Positions 43,714 through 54,691 of a DNA stretch of 64,000 nt are shown piece after piece; position 1 is the first letter of the stretch, and each line of letters begins with the position of its first letter. This DNA comes from Acrasis kona (Eukaryota; Heterolobosea; Eutetramitea; Acrasida; Acrasidae). The stretch is from the NCBI GenBank assembly GCA_026419775.2, contig JAOPGA020000167.1:1-64000 (forward strand), given 5' to 3'. The notes beneath the pieces were generated by a model that worked only from the letters and a program-made list of their open reading frames with translations, was not told where the DNA came from and made no database searches. The position numbers and the translations under genes are program-made.

Positions 43714-45183
43714 ATGACATCAATACAAACACTCCAAGATTGCATCAACCCACAAGTAACAAGGAATCTATACAACAAGCTTATAAACTATGACAGTTTG
43801 GAAAAGGTTGAAAAGAGAGAGACCAAGCGCGACATAAGGCAGTTCCTAAGGCTCCTGATGGATGAAGTCGTTCCCTTCGAAGTTGCAAAGATGAACATCG
43901 GTGCCAGTATCAACCTAGAAGAGTTTTGCAAGCAGAACTACCAAAGAGTTACAACAAACTACCAAAAGACAGTGGACGAAGGTATCAACCCATACATAGG
44001 GAAGATTAACGAAAACCTCATCAAGCAGTCCCCATCCAAGCTCATTGATGGGTTCTGGTTGAGAAGAATAAAAAACCAAAGTTTTACAAGTCTACAAAAG
44101 ACCTATCCACATATACCTACCGAAGTCCTTAAGGAGGCGAAATCAACACTAGAGGTTGTATTTGATGAAGAGGATGGAGAGGGCGTGATGGACATGAATC
44201 ACGTTCACATTTTTGAAAACCTACTCAAGCAAGCACATATAGACCTACCCCACAACACCACAAAGGAATACGTTCAGGACGCAAGGATTCCTGACGAATC
44301 GTTCTTTTCTCCTTGCATCCAAATGGGAATTTCAGTTCTACAAAAGGAATTATTCCTGGAGATGTGTGGTTTCACTCTCAACTTTGAAGAAATACCCACC
44401 TCTGTGCTTCAGATGAGAGATGCGCTCAAGAAGGAGCGCCTAGATGACTATTATTACCTACTACACATCACCATAGATAACCCCGCTAGTGGTCATTGTT
44501 ACATGGCAAGAAAAGCACTCGAAACACTGTTGGCTCCATATCAAGTTTCAAGTGGAGAGTTCAGCACGGACAATGACATGTGGCGCAAGTTATTCAATGG
44601 TTATGTCCTCGCGACGTTCATGTCGCCAAGAGCTGTTCTAGAGAGGCTAAGTAGCGGCGCACCAGGTTCGAGTATTATTGCCAAATCAGTTTCGCTGTCT
44701 GCCCCATCAACAATCAAACACCAAGAAGAAACAAGAAAGATTTCCAAAGATTCGACCATCAGAGAACAGATGGAGGGAGTAATGGAAAAGTATGCGCCTT
44801 ATGCTGCTTGTCCACTACATCGCTCCGTTCGCATCAAAGGGCAACCAATGGACCTTGCCATGTCAGGCATCTCTTCAGCAGAGTTTTTGGATACTTTAGC
44901 CACATCAGGTTGGGTCAAGCCAGGATATCCAGAGGAGAGTGCACTAGTCAAGAGCTTAAGCTTTGGAAAAAAAATGTTCAAGGTGTTCGATGACAATGAC
45001 CAAGAGGTCATAAAGAAATGGATATCATCCCTTCCACCAAGAAAACAACAACGACCAACACAGGATAGTAACACAAACACAACACAATCATCCTTGTTGG
45101 CACCTCTAGCGCGGACGAGAAACTACATTTACCTATTGCTCAGTACTTTATGTGTATTGGTATTTATGAGCTTGTCCGTGTAA
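43714..45183 (+). CDS. Haem-oxygenase-like diiron protein with C-terminal TM anchor
   Basis: 489 aa, single exon. Residues about 190-275 contain E-L-F-L-E-M-C-G and L-L-H-I-T-I-D-N-P-A-S-G-H, resembling the E...H..D...H metal ligands of the HDO (haem-oxygenase-like, iron-containing redox enzyme) family. The C-terminal block C-P-L-H-R-S-V-R to W-V-K-P-G-Y-P and I-K-K-W-I-S-S-L resembles the tail of bacterial members. A single hydrophobic helix ends the protein (Y-I-Y-L-L-L-S-T-L-C-V-L-V-F-M), consistent with tail anchoring. Bacterial-type architecture suggests horizontal acquisition. The family call is from pattern recognition and is moderately sure. Confidence 0.6.
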   Translation: MTSIQTLQDCINPQVTRNLYNKLINYDSLEKVEKRETKRDIRQFLRLLMDEVVPFEVAKMNIGASINLEEFCKQNYQRVTTNYQKTVDEGINPYIGKINENLIKQSPSKLIDGFWLRRIKNQSFTSLQKTYPHIPTEVLKEAKSTLEVVFDEEDGEGVMDMNHVHIFENLLKQAHIDLPHNTTKEYVQDARIPDESFFSPCIQMGISVLQKELFLEMCGFTLNFEEIPTSVLQMRDALKKERLDDYYYLLHITIDNPASGHCYMARKALETLLAPYQVSSGEFSTDNDMWRKLFNGYVLATFMSPRAVLERLSSGAPGSSIIAKSVSLSAPSTIKHQEETRKISKDSTIREQMEGVMEKYAPYAACPLHRSVRIKGQPMDLAMSGISSAEFLDTLATSGWVKPGYPEESALVKSLSFGKKMFKVFDDNDQEVIKKWISSLPPRKQQRPTQDSNTNTTQSSLLAPLARTRNYIYLLLSTLCVLVFMSLSV

Positions 45184-45211
45184 ATAAAATTAATTTTGTA
45201 AAATGTTATTT

Positions 45212-46879
45212 TTATTCATCATCATCAGCTCTCCTCTTCTTTCTGTCCGGACCATCATCATTGTCGCTACCTTGATCTCCTTCGTCGTATTCTCTCTTGT
45301 GTAAATCCTTTAGCTTCGACTTCCACTTGTTTCCACTCTTGAGCTTATTCAAGTACTGCATTTCGTAAAAGACGTTTGCTTCCTCCCTCAATCCTCTTGT
45401 TAATCTCTGTCTATTTTTTGTATCCTCGAATGCATCCTGGAATCCTTGATCCAACATTTCCATTTTGGCTTGCACCCTCTTCTCGGCTACTTGATACAAG
45501 CGGTCTTCGGCCTTCTTCTCGTCAAGACCCGTCCATTTTTCCATCTTGACCCGAGTGTCAGCTTCTATTGATTTGATGCGACTGACATCATATTGGGAGA
45601 TTAACGATACGCTGAGACCGCTCCTTCCCGCACGTGCTGTTCTTCCCACTCGATGTACGTATCGATCCGTTGTATCCGGCAAATCATAATTGACGACCAT
45701 GTTGACGCTTGGAATGTCCAATCCTCTGTTTCCAACATCTGTCGCAAATAACACTTGGATGCTTCTGTTGCGGAATTTTTGTAAAACCCTGAAACGTTCC
45801 TTTTGAGGTTTGCTTGCATGTAAAGAGTCACAATTAATTCCCAAAAGTCTACATGTCCTCATGGCCAATTCACAATCCTTGATGGCACAAAAGAACACCA
45901 TGCACAATTCTTCTGGTTTCAAGTTTTCAAGTAATTCCAACAAGTAACAGTCACGAACTGATTGAGGCATGAATAGGTAATGTTGCTTTAGTTGATCTGC
46001 TGTCGAATATAAGCGACACGCATCAAAGATGAACAGCTTGTCTGGGTTGATCTTTTGCATTGCAATCTTTGCCAACTTCTTTACTTGACTGTTCATGGTG
46101 GCCGAAAATAGAATGGTTTGTCTGTTGGGATTGATGTGTTTTAAAATAATGTCCATGTCCAACGTATAGTCGCTGGTGCCTAACAAACGATCGGCCTCAT
46201 CGAAAACCAAGTATTTGATTTTTTTGAAATATCCATCGTTGCTGAACAACCTCATGGCTGCTTCGATGCGACCGGGTGTTCCTACGACTACGTGTGGTTT
46301 CTTATCGAGTATGTGTGCTTGTTTCAAATAGTCGAGACCTCCAGTTAACAGGGCCACCCTTAACGGGAGGTCGCCTGCAAGGGCTACGAAATGTGACCGG
46401 ATTTGTAGGGCGAGTTCACGTGTCGGTGTGATTATGAGAGCATATATCCCGAACATGTCCTTCGCTAGTGATTGTATGATGGGTAGGGCAAATGTGGCGG
46501 TTTTACCAGAACCAGTCTTTGACATTCCAATAATGTTCTTACCTTCTAGGGCTGGTGGAATGCATTTTTCTTGAATGATTGTGGGTAGACGAATGTCTAG
46601 TTTGGCCAAATGTGATTCAAGCCAGGGCTCTACCCCGATGTCACTAAATGTGACCTGCTCAACTTCTTCTGTTGTATTTTCTTCTGTTGTATTTTCGAGT
46701 TCTGACTCATCTGATTCATTGTCAGATTGTTGTTGTGAGTCTTGTTCGTCCTCGCTTTCTAGTTCGTCATTTTTTATTGGTACAGTCTGTTGTTGTACTT
46801 CCTCATTTGATTTTATTTGTGGTTGTACCTTTTTCGCTGCCTTCTTCTTCCTACTTGAGCCAAGTATGTTTATTGACAT
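45212..46879 (-). CDS. DDX49: DEAD-box RNA helicase DDX49/Dbp8
   Basis: 555 aa. An acidic N-terminus (residues about 20-75) precedes the Q motif and helicase core: A/G-x-x-G-x-G-K-T as M-S-K-T-G-S-G-K-T, P-T-R-E-L-A, D-E-A-D, S-A-T, A-T-D-V-G-N-R-G-L-D and H-R-V-G-R-T-A-R-A-G. The C-terminal part is a helical, basic extension ending in an acidic/basic low-complexity tail. The core and tail resemble DDX49/Dbp8, which acts in 18S rRNA processing in the nucleolus. It converges with the diiron protein gene, with 28 nt between stops. Confidence 0.9.
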   Translation of the reverse strand: MSINILGSSRKKKAAKKVQPQIKSNEEVQQQTVPIKNDELESEDEQDSQQQSDNESDESELENTTEENTTEEVEQVTFSDIGVEPWLESHLAKLDIRLPTIIQEKCIPPALEGKNIIGMSKTGSGKTATFALPIIQSLAKDMFGIYALIITPTRELALQIRSHFVALAGDLPLRVALLTGGLDYLKQAHILDKKPHVVVGTPGRIEAAMRLFSNDGYFKKIKYLVFDEADRLLGTSDYTLDMDIILKHINPNRQTILFSATMNSQVKKLAKIAMQKINPDKLFIFDACRLYSTADQLKQHYLFMPQSVRDCYLLELLENLKPEELCMVFFCAIKDCELAMRTCRLLGINCDSLHASKPQKERFRVLQKFRNRSIQVLFATDVGNRGLDIPSVNMVVNYDLPDTTDRYVHRVGRTARAGRSGLSVSLISQYDVSRIKSIEADTRVKMEKWTGLDEKKAEDRLYQVAEKRVQAKMEMLDQGFQDAFEDTKNRQRLTRGLREEANVFYEMQYLNKLKSGNKWKSKLKDLHKREYDEGDQGSDNDDGPDRKKRRADDDE

Positions 46880-47317
46880 GTTGTGTGTAAATGTTCAAAC
46901 TGTAAGGTTGACTGACAACAATGGAACATTATCAGTAATGTTGTTTGAAGACACATGAAGCGTCAAAGTATCACGCAAGTCCCTCCAACTTTATAAATCA
47001 AGCTCTGCAAAAGTTTTTATATATGACAGACTGCACGATAATCATCAATTAGAACTGATAAGATGAATAAATTGAAGAACAATTTTATTGAAAATACAAT
47101 TTTCATCCTTGTTTCTTTGGTTATTATCGAGATTGTTCATTAATGTACGTACTCCTCAGAAGTTCAATTCGACTCAGTCCATTATGATTAGTGTTCTAGG
47201 GGACTTTGTACTATCGATTTGAATCGTGATATGTATTATGCATTTTGATAAGCTTATTCATGACCGTACTTTCTAGCTGACTTCCTTCATGATCTCCATT
47301 CGATCGATAATTTGTAA
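46880..47317. other. Divergent intergenic region
   Basis: About 440 bp between two divergent genes; no gene or repeat recognised. Confidence 0.5.
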
Positions 47318-49540
47318 ATGATGGTTGACAGAACAAATAACATGAGGATCGTGGCCTATAGGCATGCTATATTCTTTGCTCTGCTTCTTGTTGCCTTTTT
47401 CATAAATGCTCAAGAGTTTTCAAAGCAAATTACCTCACAACAAATACAACTCCCAAACGACGTAAACATTCCAGACGAGTCCAAAGGAACTTTTAGGACT
47501 TCAATAACTGAGGATAAGAAAGTTTATGATTTCTTTGTAGCGATAAACAAGAACAACGAATCACTTGTTCTCACCCACATTGATGAAGATAGAAAAGAAG
47601 CAGATGGAACAACATTTGTATTAAACTTTCCCAAACAAGAAGGCGCAACACGCTTCTGCGACTTTGTTGGTCACACCTACACTACCGGTAAACTTGTTCT
47701 ATACGTATCCGCATCCAAAAGTGATGCAAAAGCATGCAATCTTTATAGCGTCGAAGTGAAGAAAGACCAAGAATTCAAATTACTAGAGCCAGAGTATACT
47801 GTTTTAGACTTTGTGAGGAGGTCACCACTTGGCGATCTACACAATGCTGTAGTAATTGCCTCAAGAAAAGCAAATGAACGCAAGAGCTATTTGTCTGTAT
47901 TCTCACAGGATAAGAGTCCCATCCACATTGCTTTGGATGGGTGCAACGAAGATTCTGAAGTATCACTTCCATTCTCTAGTGCTCACGAAGGTTAGAGGAC
48001 TCATAACGTCAATCAATTCTCAACTTGTTTAGATTCTGTTTTTGCAGTGTGTGACAGAGGCGAAAGTACCATACTATACAGATATGACCTCAAAGCTGAG
48101 CTAAGCGCTAAAGTGGAACTCATAGAAGGGGAGTGCAAGAAGAAGCAGGAACCAACAACACCTGCACCTACAACAACAACTGCCGCACCAACACCAGCAC
48201 CTACAACAACACCAGCACCTGCACCTACAACAACAACTGCCGCACCTACACCAGCACCTACGACAACACCAGCACCTGCACCTACAACAACAACTGCCGC
48301 ACCGACACCAGCACCTACAACAACAACACCTGCACCTACAACAACACCTACAACACCTTCCACGCCAACACCAACCCCACTCAAGAGATCTTTGAAAGAT
48401 GCAAAATTTCAAGGTCAATGCCTCATCTTCCACAATAACACAATCTTATCAGCTCACCACAATCAATGTGTCATTGTCCATGATCCATTCGAACTCGAAA
48501 ACTTTGATCAACACATTACGAGCGAAGCCGAATTAACCGACTCTGGTGATTTGTTCTTTGTTCTTAATCACACATTGTATAGATCGAGCGAAAAGCACGA
48601 GAATCCATATAGCTTAAAAACACAAGTATCAGAAATCTACAACAACAACCAAACCATCTATGTCAAGAAGCAAGATGGATCCATTTGGTATGTCGTACCG
48701 CCGCTAAAAAATGATCTTGGTGCCTTGACCACAGAATTACAAAAGGACAAGAGCATCAAGAGCGTCGATTTCCTGGTAGCATTAAACGATCGACACTTGT
48801 TGGTCCTTGAGGTGTGCTCCGATCAAAGCTGCAAAGTGGTGACTTTTGATCCATTCAACAAAACAGCCACGACACTTGTCGACGACGTACAAGACACTCA
48901 ATTATTGAGCTCTCACGTGACCGGAGGTAATGGCGACTCCATCCATTTGTTGGTTCTAAAGAATAAAGAAACAAAACTGTTCAAGTTGACTTTTACACCA
49001 AGCGGCCCTGATCAATGTAATAATAAAAATAAAGATGATCCATATGTCTGTACTGGACATGGTACTTGTATCGGCAACAATACTTGCGTTTGTAATAGAA
49101 ACTATCACGGACAGTGGTGCGAGTTTACTTATTGTTTTGGTGTTTCGCAGGAGGATCGAAGCGTGTGTAGCGGAAAAGGTAGTTGTACTGGTTTTAACCA
49201 ATGCAAGTGTGAAGAAGGAAGGTCGGGATACGATTGCCGTGTGGTGACGAGCGAGAGCGGAGGTTTCTATGTTGTCATTGTTATGGTTGTTTTCAGTTTG
49301 ATTAGTTTGATCTTGTTGTTGTGTGCCATTACAACCTTGTTCTATAAATCTCCTTCCACAAATCCAACAAAGGACGAAGATTCTCCAAGATTCGGTCAAC
49401 ATCGTCTTCACGATGAGGATGAGGATTATGAAGACAGGCCTCCAACGCCAGTACAAAGTAGACAGCCACAGAATGAGCCCAAACAATCAACATTCTCACT
49501 AAACGACGATAGTGACGAGGATTTGGATATGAAAATATAA
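47318..49540 (+). CDS. Type I membrane protein with Pro/Thr stalk and EGF-like repeats
   Basis: Exons 47318-47990 and 48033-49540; intron 42 nt; 726 aa. The signal peptide lies within residues 9-31 (Met9 at 47342 is an alternative start). An ectodomain of about 200 residues is interrupted by a mucin-like Pro/Thr/Ala stalk (48157-48372 in DNA). It is followed by more beta-rich ectodomain, two EGF-like modules (C-T-G-H-G-T-C and C-S-G-K-G-S-C with C-x-C-x-x-G ends) and one TM helix (V-V-I-V-M-V-V-F-S-L-I-S-L). The cytoplasmic tail is acidic. This suggests a cell-surface adhesion or recognition protein. The stalk DNA is made of imperfect tandem units and should vary in length between strains. 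Confidence 0.85.
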
Positions 49541-49568
49541 ACAACACGTTTTTTAAAATAATTTACAT

Positions 49569-50864
49569 TTAGAATGCTTTTAATATCCATTTCGACTCCA
49601 CATCATCTAACACTACTCTAGATCCAATCATGTCGCTTGACCTGACTAATTGAAGGGTTGGAATTATCGAACAATGGAATGTGTAGGATTTTTTGTCCGG
49701 ACACAAACGGGCTATCCATCGTTGATTGATCGTTTGATCTGTTGGATTTTTCTTGGCAAAGGTTATTGTTGTGCCTTTAACTAACTGGCTCGTTAGGACC
49801 ATTTCGGGATGTAGAGCGGACTCAATGTGGCCATTTTCGCGAACGATGAAGACTTGTTCGTTAAGTTTCTTCTTTGAAAATACGCCTCCAAGTAACTTTC
49901 TCTTCTTTTTTTCAATAACGACAGTGTTGTTGTCTGTTTTGTGCTCTGCATTGTTTTTCGCGGATGCGCATCTCAAGTACGTAGCTGCACCAAAAGAGAT
50001 TCCCTTATTGCTGAGGTGGTGCTCGGTGTTTGTGAGATCGGTGTCTTTTGTATACGCGATCATGCTTCTTGGCGTTTTTGTGAACCCTTCTACATCGGGT
50101 ATGACGGGCGTTGGAGTGGGTTCGTTGGATGTGTCAAGAACATTGTCCACGACCACTTTCACTACGGACTCGGTTTTAATTGTATCCAGGGGTAGTGACG
50201 AAACTCTTGCTACCGCATCTCGAGTTTCATCGTTTACCAAAGTAGCCTCGTCTGGGAGAGAATCAGCGTCAAATTCTGTAATTACTGACGCGGACGTGCT
50301 TAGAGAAGGTTTGTGGATGGTTTGACCTGTGCTCTCTAGTTTCTCTATACCAAGAAGGACTGGAGCGGTAATGTCATTCTCGTCGGAACTGGCAACATCA
50401 GCTTGGTCAATCTTGTCGACGTTCTGTTCGGCCTCTTCTGTTAGGATCAGACCTGTCGAGGTGAGTGGGAGATCTTCCTTTTGAAGATCTTTCTGCTGCG
50501 CGGAGATTATACTTTCAGAGTCCCACAACGGTTGGGAATTCACTCCAGTTAATATGTCTTTATCTAAATCCTTGTTTGCACTGGTATGTGGCTGCTGGGT
50601 CTGTATTGAGGATGAGAATAAGCTTTCCTCACCCTGATAGCCAATACTGATAGGTTCGACGCGAACATATTGATCGCTCAACAGCTCTTCCTGCTCTTTC
50701 AGCAGCTGTTTAATTTTCCTTCTAGTGGCAGCTCTGGACATAACCGTGATGTTTTCTATTTCCCAGGTTTTATTGTAATAGGTCTGTTCGTAATCAGAGG
50801 GTTCAAACGCTATATCTATAGGTAGATGTGTAGTGAATAGTACTTGCTTATCAAGTAACACCAT
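49569..50864 (-). CDS. Unknown protein with a possible C-terminal beta-trefoil
   Basis: 431 aa. Residues about 50-260 are acidic, Ser/Thr-rich and probably disordered. The C-terminal 150 residues are ordered. They contain I-S-F-G-A-A-T-Y-L-R, a basic stretch K-K-K-R-K-L-L, and H-P-E-M-V-L..I-N-Q-R-W-I-A, a Q-x-W-type pattern like ricin-B/beta-trefoil lectin folds. Fascin-like trefoils are an alternative. No function is proposed. The stop lies 28 nt from that of the EGF-type gene. Confidence 0.7.
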   Translation of the reverse strand: MVLLDKQVLFTTHLPIDIAFEPSDYEQTYYNKTWEIENITVMSRAATRRKIKQLLKEQEELLSDQYVRVEPISIGYQGEESLFSSSIQTQQPHTSANKDLDKDILTGVNSQPLWDSESIISAQQKDLQKEDLPLTSTGLILTEEAEQNVDKIDQADVASSDENDITAPVLLGIEKLESTGQTIHKPSLSTSASVITEFDADSLPDEATLVNDETRDAVARVSSLPLDTIKTESVVKVVVDNVLDTSNEPTPTPVIPDVEGFTKTPRSMIAYTKDTDLTNTEHHLSNKGISFGAATYLRCASAKNNAEHKTDNNTVVIEKKKRKLLGGVFSKKKLNEQVFIVRENGHIESALHPEMVLTSQLVKGTTITFAKKNPTDQTINQRWIARLCPDKKSYTFHCSIIPTLQLVRSSDMIGSRVVLDDVESKWILKAF

Positions 50865-51050
50865 GTGCCTTTCTGCGTGTTATATTAAAAAAATGATTCG
50901 TTTCCAACGAACTAATAAGAATAAAGTTTAAATATAGATCATTCTTTTATTAGATCGAATTGTAATAATCTCAAATCAATCTGCGATGAGACTTACACCA
51001 TGTGCCCGCAATCAACATCAAATAAAACGACAAAAATTCTCAAAATTTAT

Positions 51051-52033
51051 TCAAAATTTTTCTGCTTTTTTCACTTTTGCTACTGCTTTAATACCAGACA
51101 AGGCTGGACGTTTGGAGTCTGATCCTTTCTTAACTGGTCTTATAGTCTTGAATAATTTGACAGGTCTTTTGCTTATAGTTTTGATAGGCCTTCTTGTCTT
51201 GTAAACTTTAATTGCTCTCTTTTTATTGAACAACTTTTCAAATCCACTTTTTAAATTGGAAATTGCTTTCTTAACGGAGTTGATTTTTTTAGTTATTAGT
51301 TGTTTAGTATTGGGGCTCTTTGTAAGTTTCTTTATGCGATCAAAGAGGGATTTTATGACATTTGAACGTAACTTGATTGTCGTTTGTGGACGTAACTTGA
51401 TTAGTCTTTGTGGACGTAACTTGATTGGTCTTGCGGACGCAACTTGATTGGTCTTTGTGGACGTAACTTGATCGGTCTTTGTGGACGTAACTTGATCGGC
51501 CTTTGTGGACGCAACTTGATCGGTCTTTGTGGAAGCATCTTGGTTGGACTGCTTGGTCGTGATGTGCGTTTGGAACTTGGACCCTTGGTACGTTTTGTGC
51601 TTGGTTGTTGTGCACCTTGGGGCTTGGACACTCTGGTTTTTCTTGTCTCAGATTGTTGCCTGGGTTGTCTTTGCTCAGGTTGTTTTTGTTCAGGTTGCTT
51701 AGCTTCCACTTGTTGTTCGGGCTGTTCAGGTTGCTCTGCTTCCTCTGGCTCCGGCTCTTTTTCATTGGATTCAGGTTGTACGTTAGCTTCTTGTTGCTCT
51801 GGTTCTGGTTGCTCTTCGTTGTCTGTTGTTATATTTTCTTCTTCGTTTTGGACATCATGTAACTGGTTCTGAAGAAGGTCTTGTTGAACGAAAAAGGATC
51901 CACCAGAATTATTGTTTGGAACTTTTAACTTCCCTACCATTCTTTGGGAAAGTCCCCCATGATGGTTGCGCCTTGCTGTCGCAGCAGAGAGAGCGAAGGC
52001 TGTGATAAGAGTGAGTATCAGTAATACCTTCAT
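51051..52033 (-). CDS. Secreted acidic-then-basic repeat protein, one-base indel
   Basis: From ATG 52033 the product has a signal peptide (V-L-L-I-L-T-L-I-T-A-F-A-L-S). An E/Q/P-rich acidic region follows, then a run of 8-residue units P-Q-R-P-I-K-L-R encoded by 24-bp DNA repeats at about 51365-51535, and a very basic tail to the stop at 51051. One repeat unit (51421-51443) is 23 bp instead of 24, which shifts the frame and would end the protein early at 51401. If that base is restored, the basic frame continues for over 110 residues in good coding sequence. Slippage, either real or in sequencing, is the likely cause. The protein resembles a polyampholyte coat, granule or antimicrobial-type protein; the function is unknown. 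Confidence 0.65.
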
Positions 52034-52057
52034 TTTTGTGGGTTCTTTGATAAACAA

Positions 52058-52298
52058 TCAATCTAAACTTTAGCTGTAAATACGGAGTTACGGAGATATA
52101 TATTGTTTTGTTTTTGGAACCGCTATTTTTCAACCATTTTTTTCGGTTGATTTCACCATACCAAATATTCCTCTGATTAGATTAACAAGACCAGTCCGAG
52201 TTACAATTTTATAATGCCTCTGTTTTACAATACTGTATTGATTTCAGATGAGTAGCGGAGTTTTTTTGGCTGTGTGAAAAAGTTTCAATATTGCAAAC
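52058..52298. other. Divergent promoter region
   Basis: Short AT-rich intergenic region between the repeat protein and the ankyrin gene, with no further feature. Confidence 0.4.
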
Positions 52299-54072
52299 AT
52301 GTTAAATTCTAAGGATACCAGTGTTGTACAACTACCTGTTGAGATTTGGAAAATTATATCCGATTTTTACTTTTACACCGAACGTATTCCTTTAGAGTTT
52401 GGAACGAAAGATGAATGTAGAACTATAGTTGAAAACTTTGAACAACAATTACTTGTTCTTCTTTCAATTTGTAAAGAGAACGAAGACATAGTCGATATGA
52501 TTCTTAGTGAATGGTTTGAAAAGGATTTTGAACATTTAAACCAATTAATGCTTGGTGGTAACCTGCCACTTACCAGAATAATGTACAGCCTCAAGTCCCC
52601 ACAGCATCGATTCAATGTTCTTGTGGAGTACGGCTTGTCAAAAGAAAATGGGTATGATGAGGTTATGGAAGTACGACACGAAGAAGTAAAAATGCATCAA
52701 CATAATCAAAAACCTAATACAAGATGAGAGTGTCGACCCCAACCGTGGTGACCCCAATCCTATTGACTCTTGTTCTGGTAACTTCTATATAGGCCCTTTT
52801 CGTTCAGCTTGTTATAATGGTCACATAGATCTTGTTCGATTGTTTCTCAACGAAAAGCGAGTTGATCATGGAGAAGGTCACGAATGTATTTCATCAGCCG
52901 GCGAGGAAGGGCACATAGATGTAGTTAAACTGCTTTTAGATGACCCACGTGTTAACCCTGGTGCAGGTGATAATCATGCTATTAAAATAGCTAGCCAGAC
53001 GGGGCAAGCAAACGTAGTTAAACTGTTTTTAAAAGATCCACGTGTTAACCCTGCTGCAGGTGATAATATTTGTATTAGAGTAGCTAGCTTAAATGGACAT
53101 GTAGATGTAGTTGAGCTACTTTTAAATGATCCACGTGTTGATCCTAGTGCAGAGGATGATGTTTGTATTCGACGAGCTAGCATGAATGGGCACGCAGATG
53201 TAGTAAAACTACTTTTAAATGATTCACGTGTTGATCCTAGTGCAGAGGATAATTCTGCTATTAAAGACGCTAGCAAAGATGGACACGCAAACGTAGTTGA
53301 GCTACTTTTAAAGGATCCACGTGTTGATCCTAGTGCAGAGGATGATGTTTGTATTCTAGGAGCTAGCTTGAATGGGCATGCAGATGTAGTAAAACTACTT
53401 TTAAATGATTCAAGTGTTGATCCTAGTGCAGAGGATAATTCTGCTATTAAAGACGCTAGCACATATGGACAAGCAAACATAGTTGAGCTACTTTTAAAGG
53501 ATCCACGTGTTGATCCTAGTGTAGACAAGAATATTTGTATTCGACGAGCTGGCATGAATGGGCACGCAGATGTAGTAAAACTACTTTTAAATGATCCACG
53601 TGTTGATCCTAGTGTAGACTATAATGTCTGTATTCTAGGAGCTAGCTTGAATGGGCATGCAGATGTAGTAAAACTACTTTTAAATGATTCACGTGTTGAT
53701 CCTAGTGCAGAGGATAATTCTGCTATTAAAGACGCTAGCAAAGATGGACACGCAAACGTAGTTGAGCTACTTTTAAAGGATCCACGTGTTGATCCTAGTG
53801 CAGGCGATAACAGTTCTTTTAGGAGAGCTTGTAGGCGTAGACATGCAAATGTAGTTCGACTTCTTTTAGATGATCCTCGTGTTGATCCTTTTGTACGGGA
53901 CAATAAATCTATTAAAAGAGCCAGGATCGAAGAAGACACAGATATAATTCAAATTCTTATGAACGATGCACGTGTGAGAATGAAAGTGAACAAAGACTTA
54001 CAAATAATAAAATCATTCCTTATATCGAGAGTACTGGGTTTCCGAAATGCTTATGAAATGTTCCCGAAATAG
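52299..54072 (+). CDS. Large ankyrin repeat protein, one homopolymer frameshift
   Basis: The N-terminal part (from ATG 52299) has an F-box-like L-P-V-E-I-W-K-I-I-S-D-F. The frame is lost at an A5 run (52688-52692). With one A fewer the reading continues C-I-N-I-I-K-N-L-I-Q-D-E-S-V-D-P-N directly into the open ankyrin frame that runs to 54072. There are at least 11 ankyrin units of 31 residues (93 bp) with the consensus D-P-R-V-D-P-S-A-E-D-N plus G-H-A-D-V-V-K-L-L-L. From about 53130 to 53800 the units alternate in two types, giving a roughly 186-bp higher-order period with near-identical DNA, a sign of recent unequal crossing-over. It probably binds partner proteins, perhaps as an SCF adaptor like the gene at 3415. 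Confidence 0.8.
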
Positions 54073-54690
54073 TTTCAGAAAGTCAGCCACCAATTTCGGA
54101 TATTTTCTGGTTATTACGGAAGACAATAGCGCAGGAAGGACGCGTCAAACTTATTAGTGGGTTTTGTTTTGAAAGTGTCCTTCGCTCAAGGTTCCTTGTG
54201 AAATCAATTGCCTGTAGCTTATCGTTCTGCTGAAATCAAGACAAGGGAACTTATCATACTTTAGTGAACACGCTCGTTAAATTACTTTTCCATTCAATAT
54301 GCGAACAGGAGAAAGAGAACGAAAAAAGAGAATTTATTAATAACACAAGACAAGCAACATTCTCAAACACACATCCGATCACTGTCAGCAAATCAAAATT
54401 ACAGCAACATATTTTAGTCACGAGTGGTACAAAAGCATACTCACTATACTTCTTCTGCGAATTAGAAACTACGTCCACAATTTAATCTGATCAGAAACCA
54501 TTCTTTGAAATCTGAACAAAAATAACTTTGATCACAATTCAGTCCGAGCAGAACTTGAAAATGTTAATATCCAAATGTGAATCAATCATGAATGATTGTG
54601 ATAGAAATTCCGTATTCAATTTAATCTTTTCGTAATGAATGTCGAGTGTGACCAAAATGCAAATTGATTTTCTCGTTAACAAGTGTGACG
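54073..54690. other. Intergenic, no clear gene
   Basis: Contains short frames such as 54264-54485 without recognisable domains. Nothing else is visible. Confidence 0.4.
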
Positions 54691-54691
54691 G

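Noticed and set aside
48101-48433. Long open frames antisense to the Pro/Thr repeat of the surface protein
   Set aside because: They are Cys/Arg- or Val/Gly-only translations of the repeat DNA and disappear outside it.
52974-53939. Two minus frames opposite the ankyrin array
   Set aside because: They repeat with the 93-bp period of the ankyrin DNA and are shadows of it.
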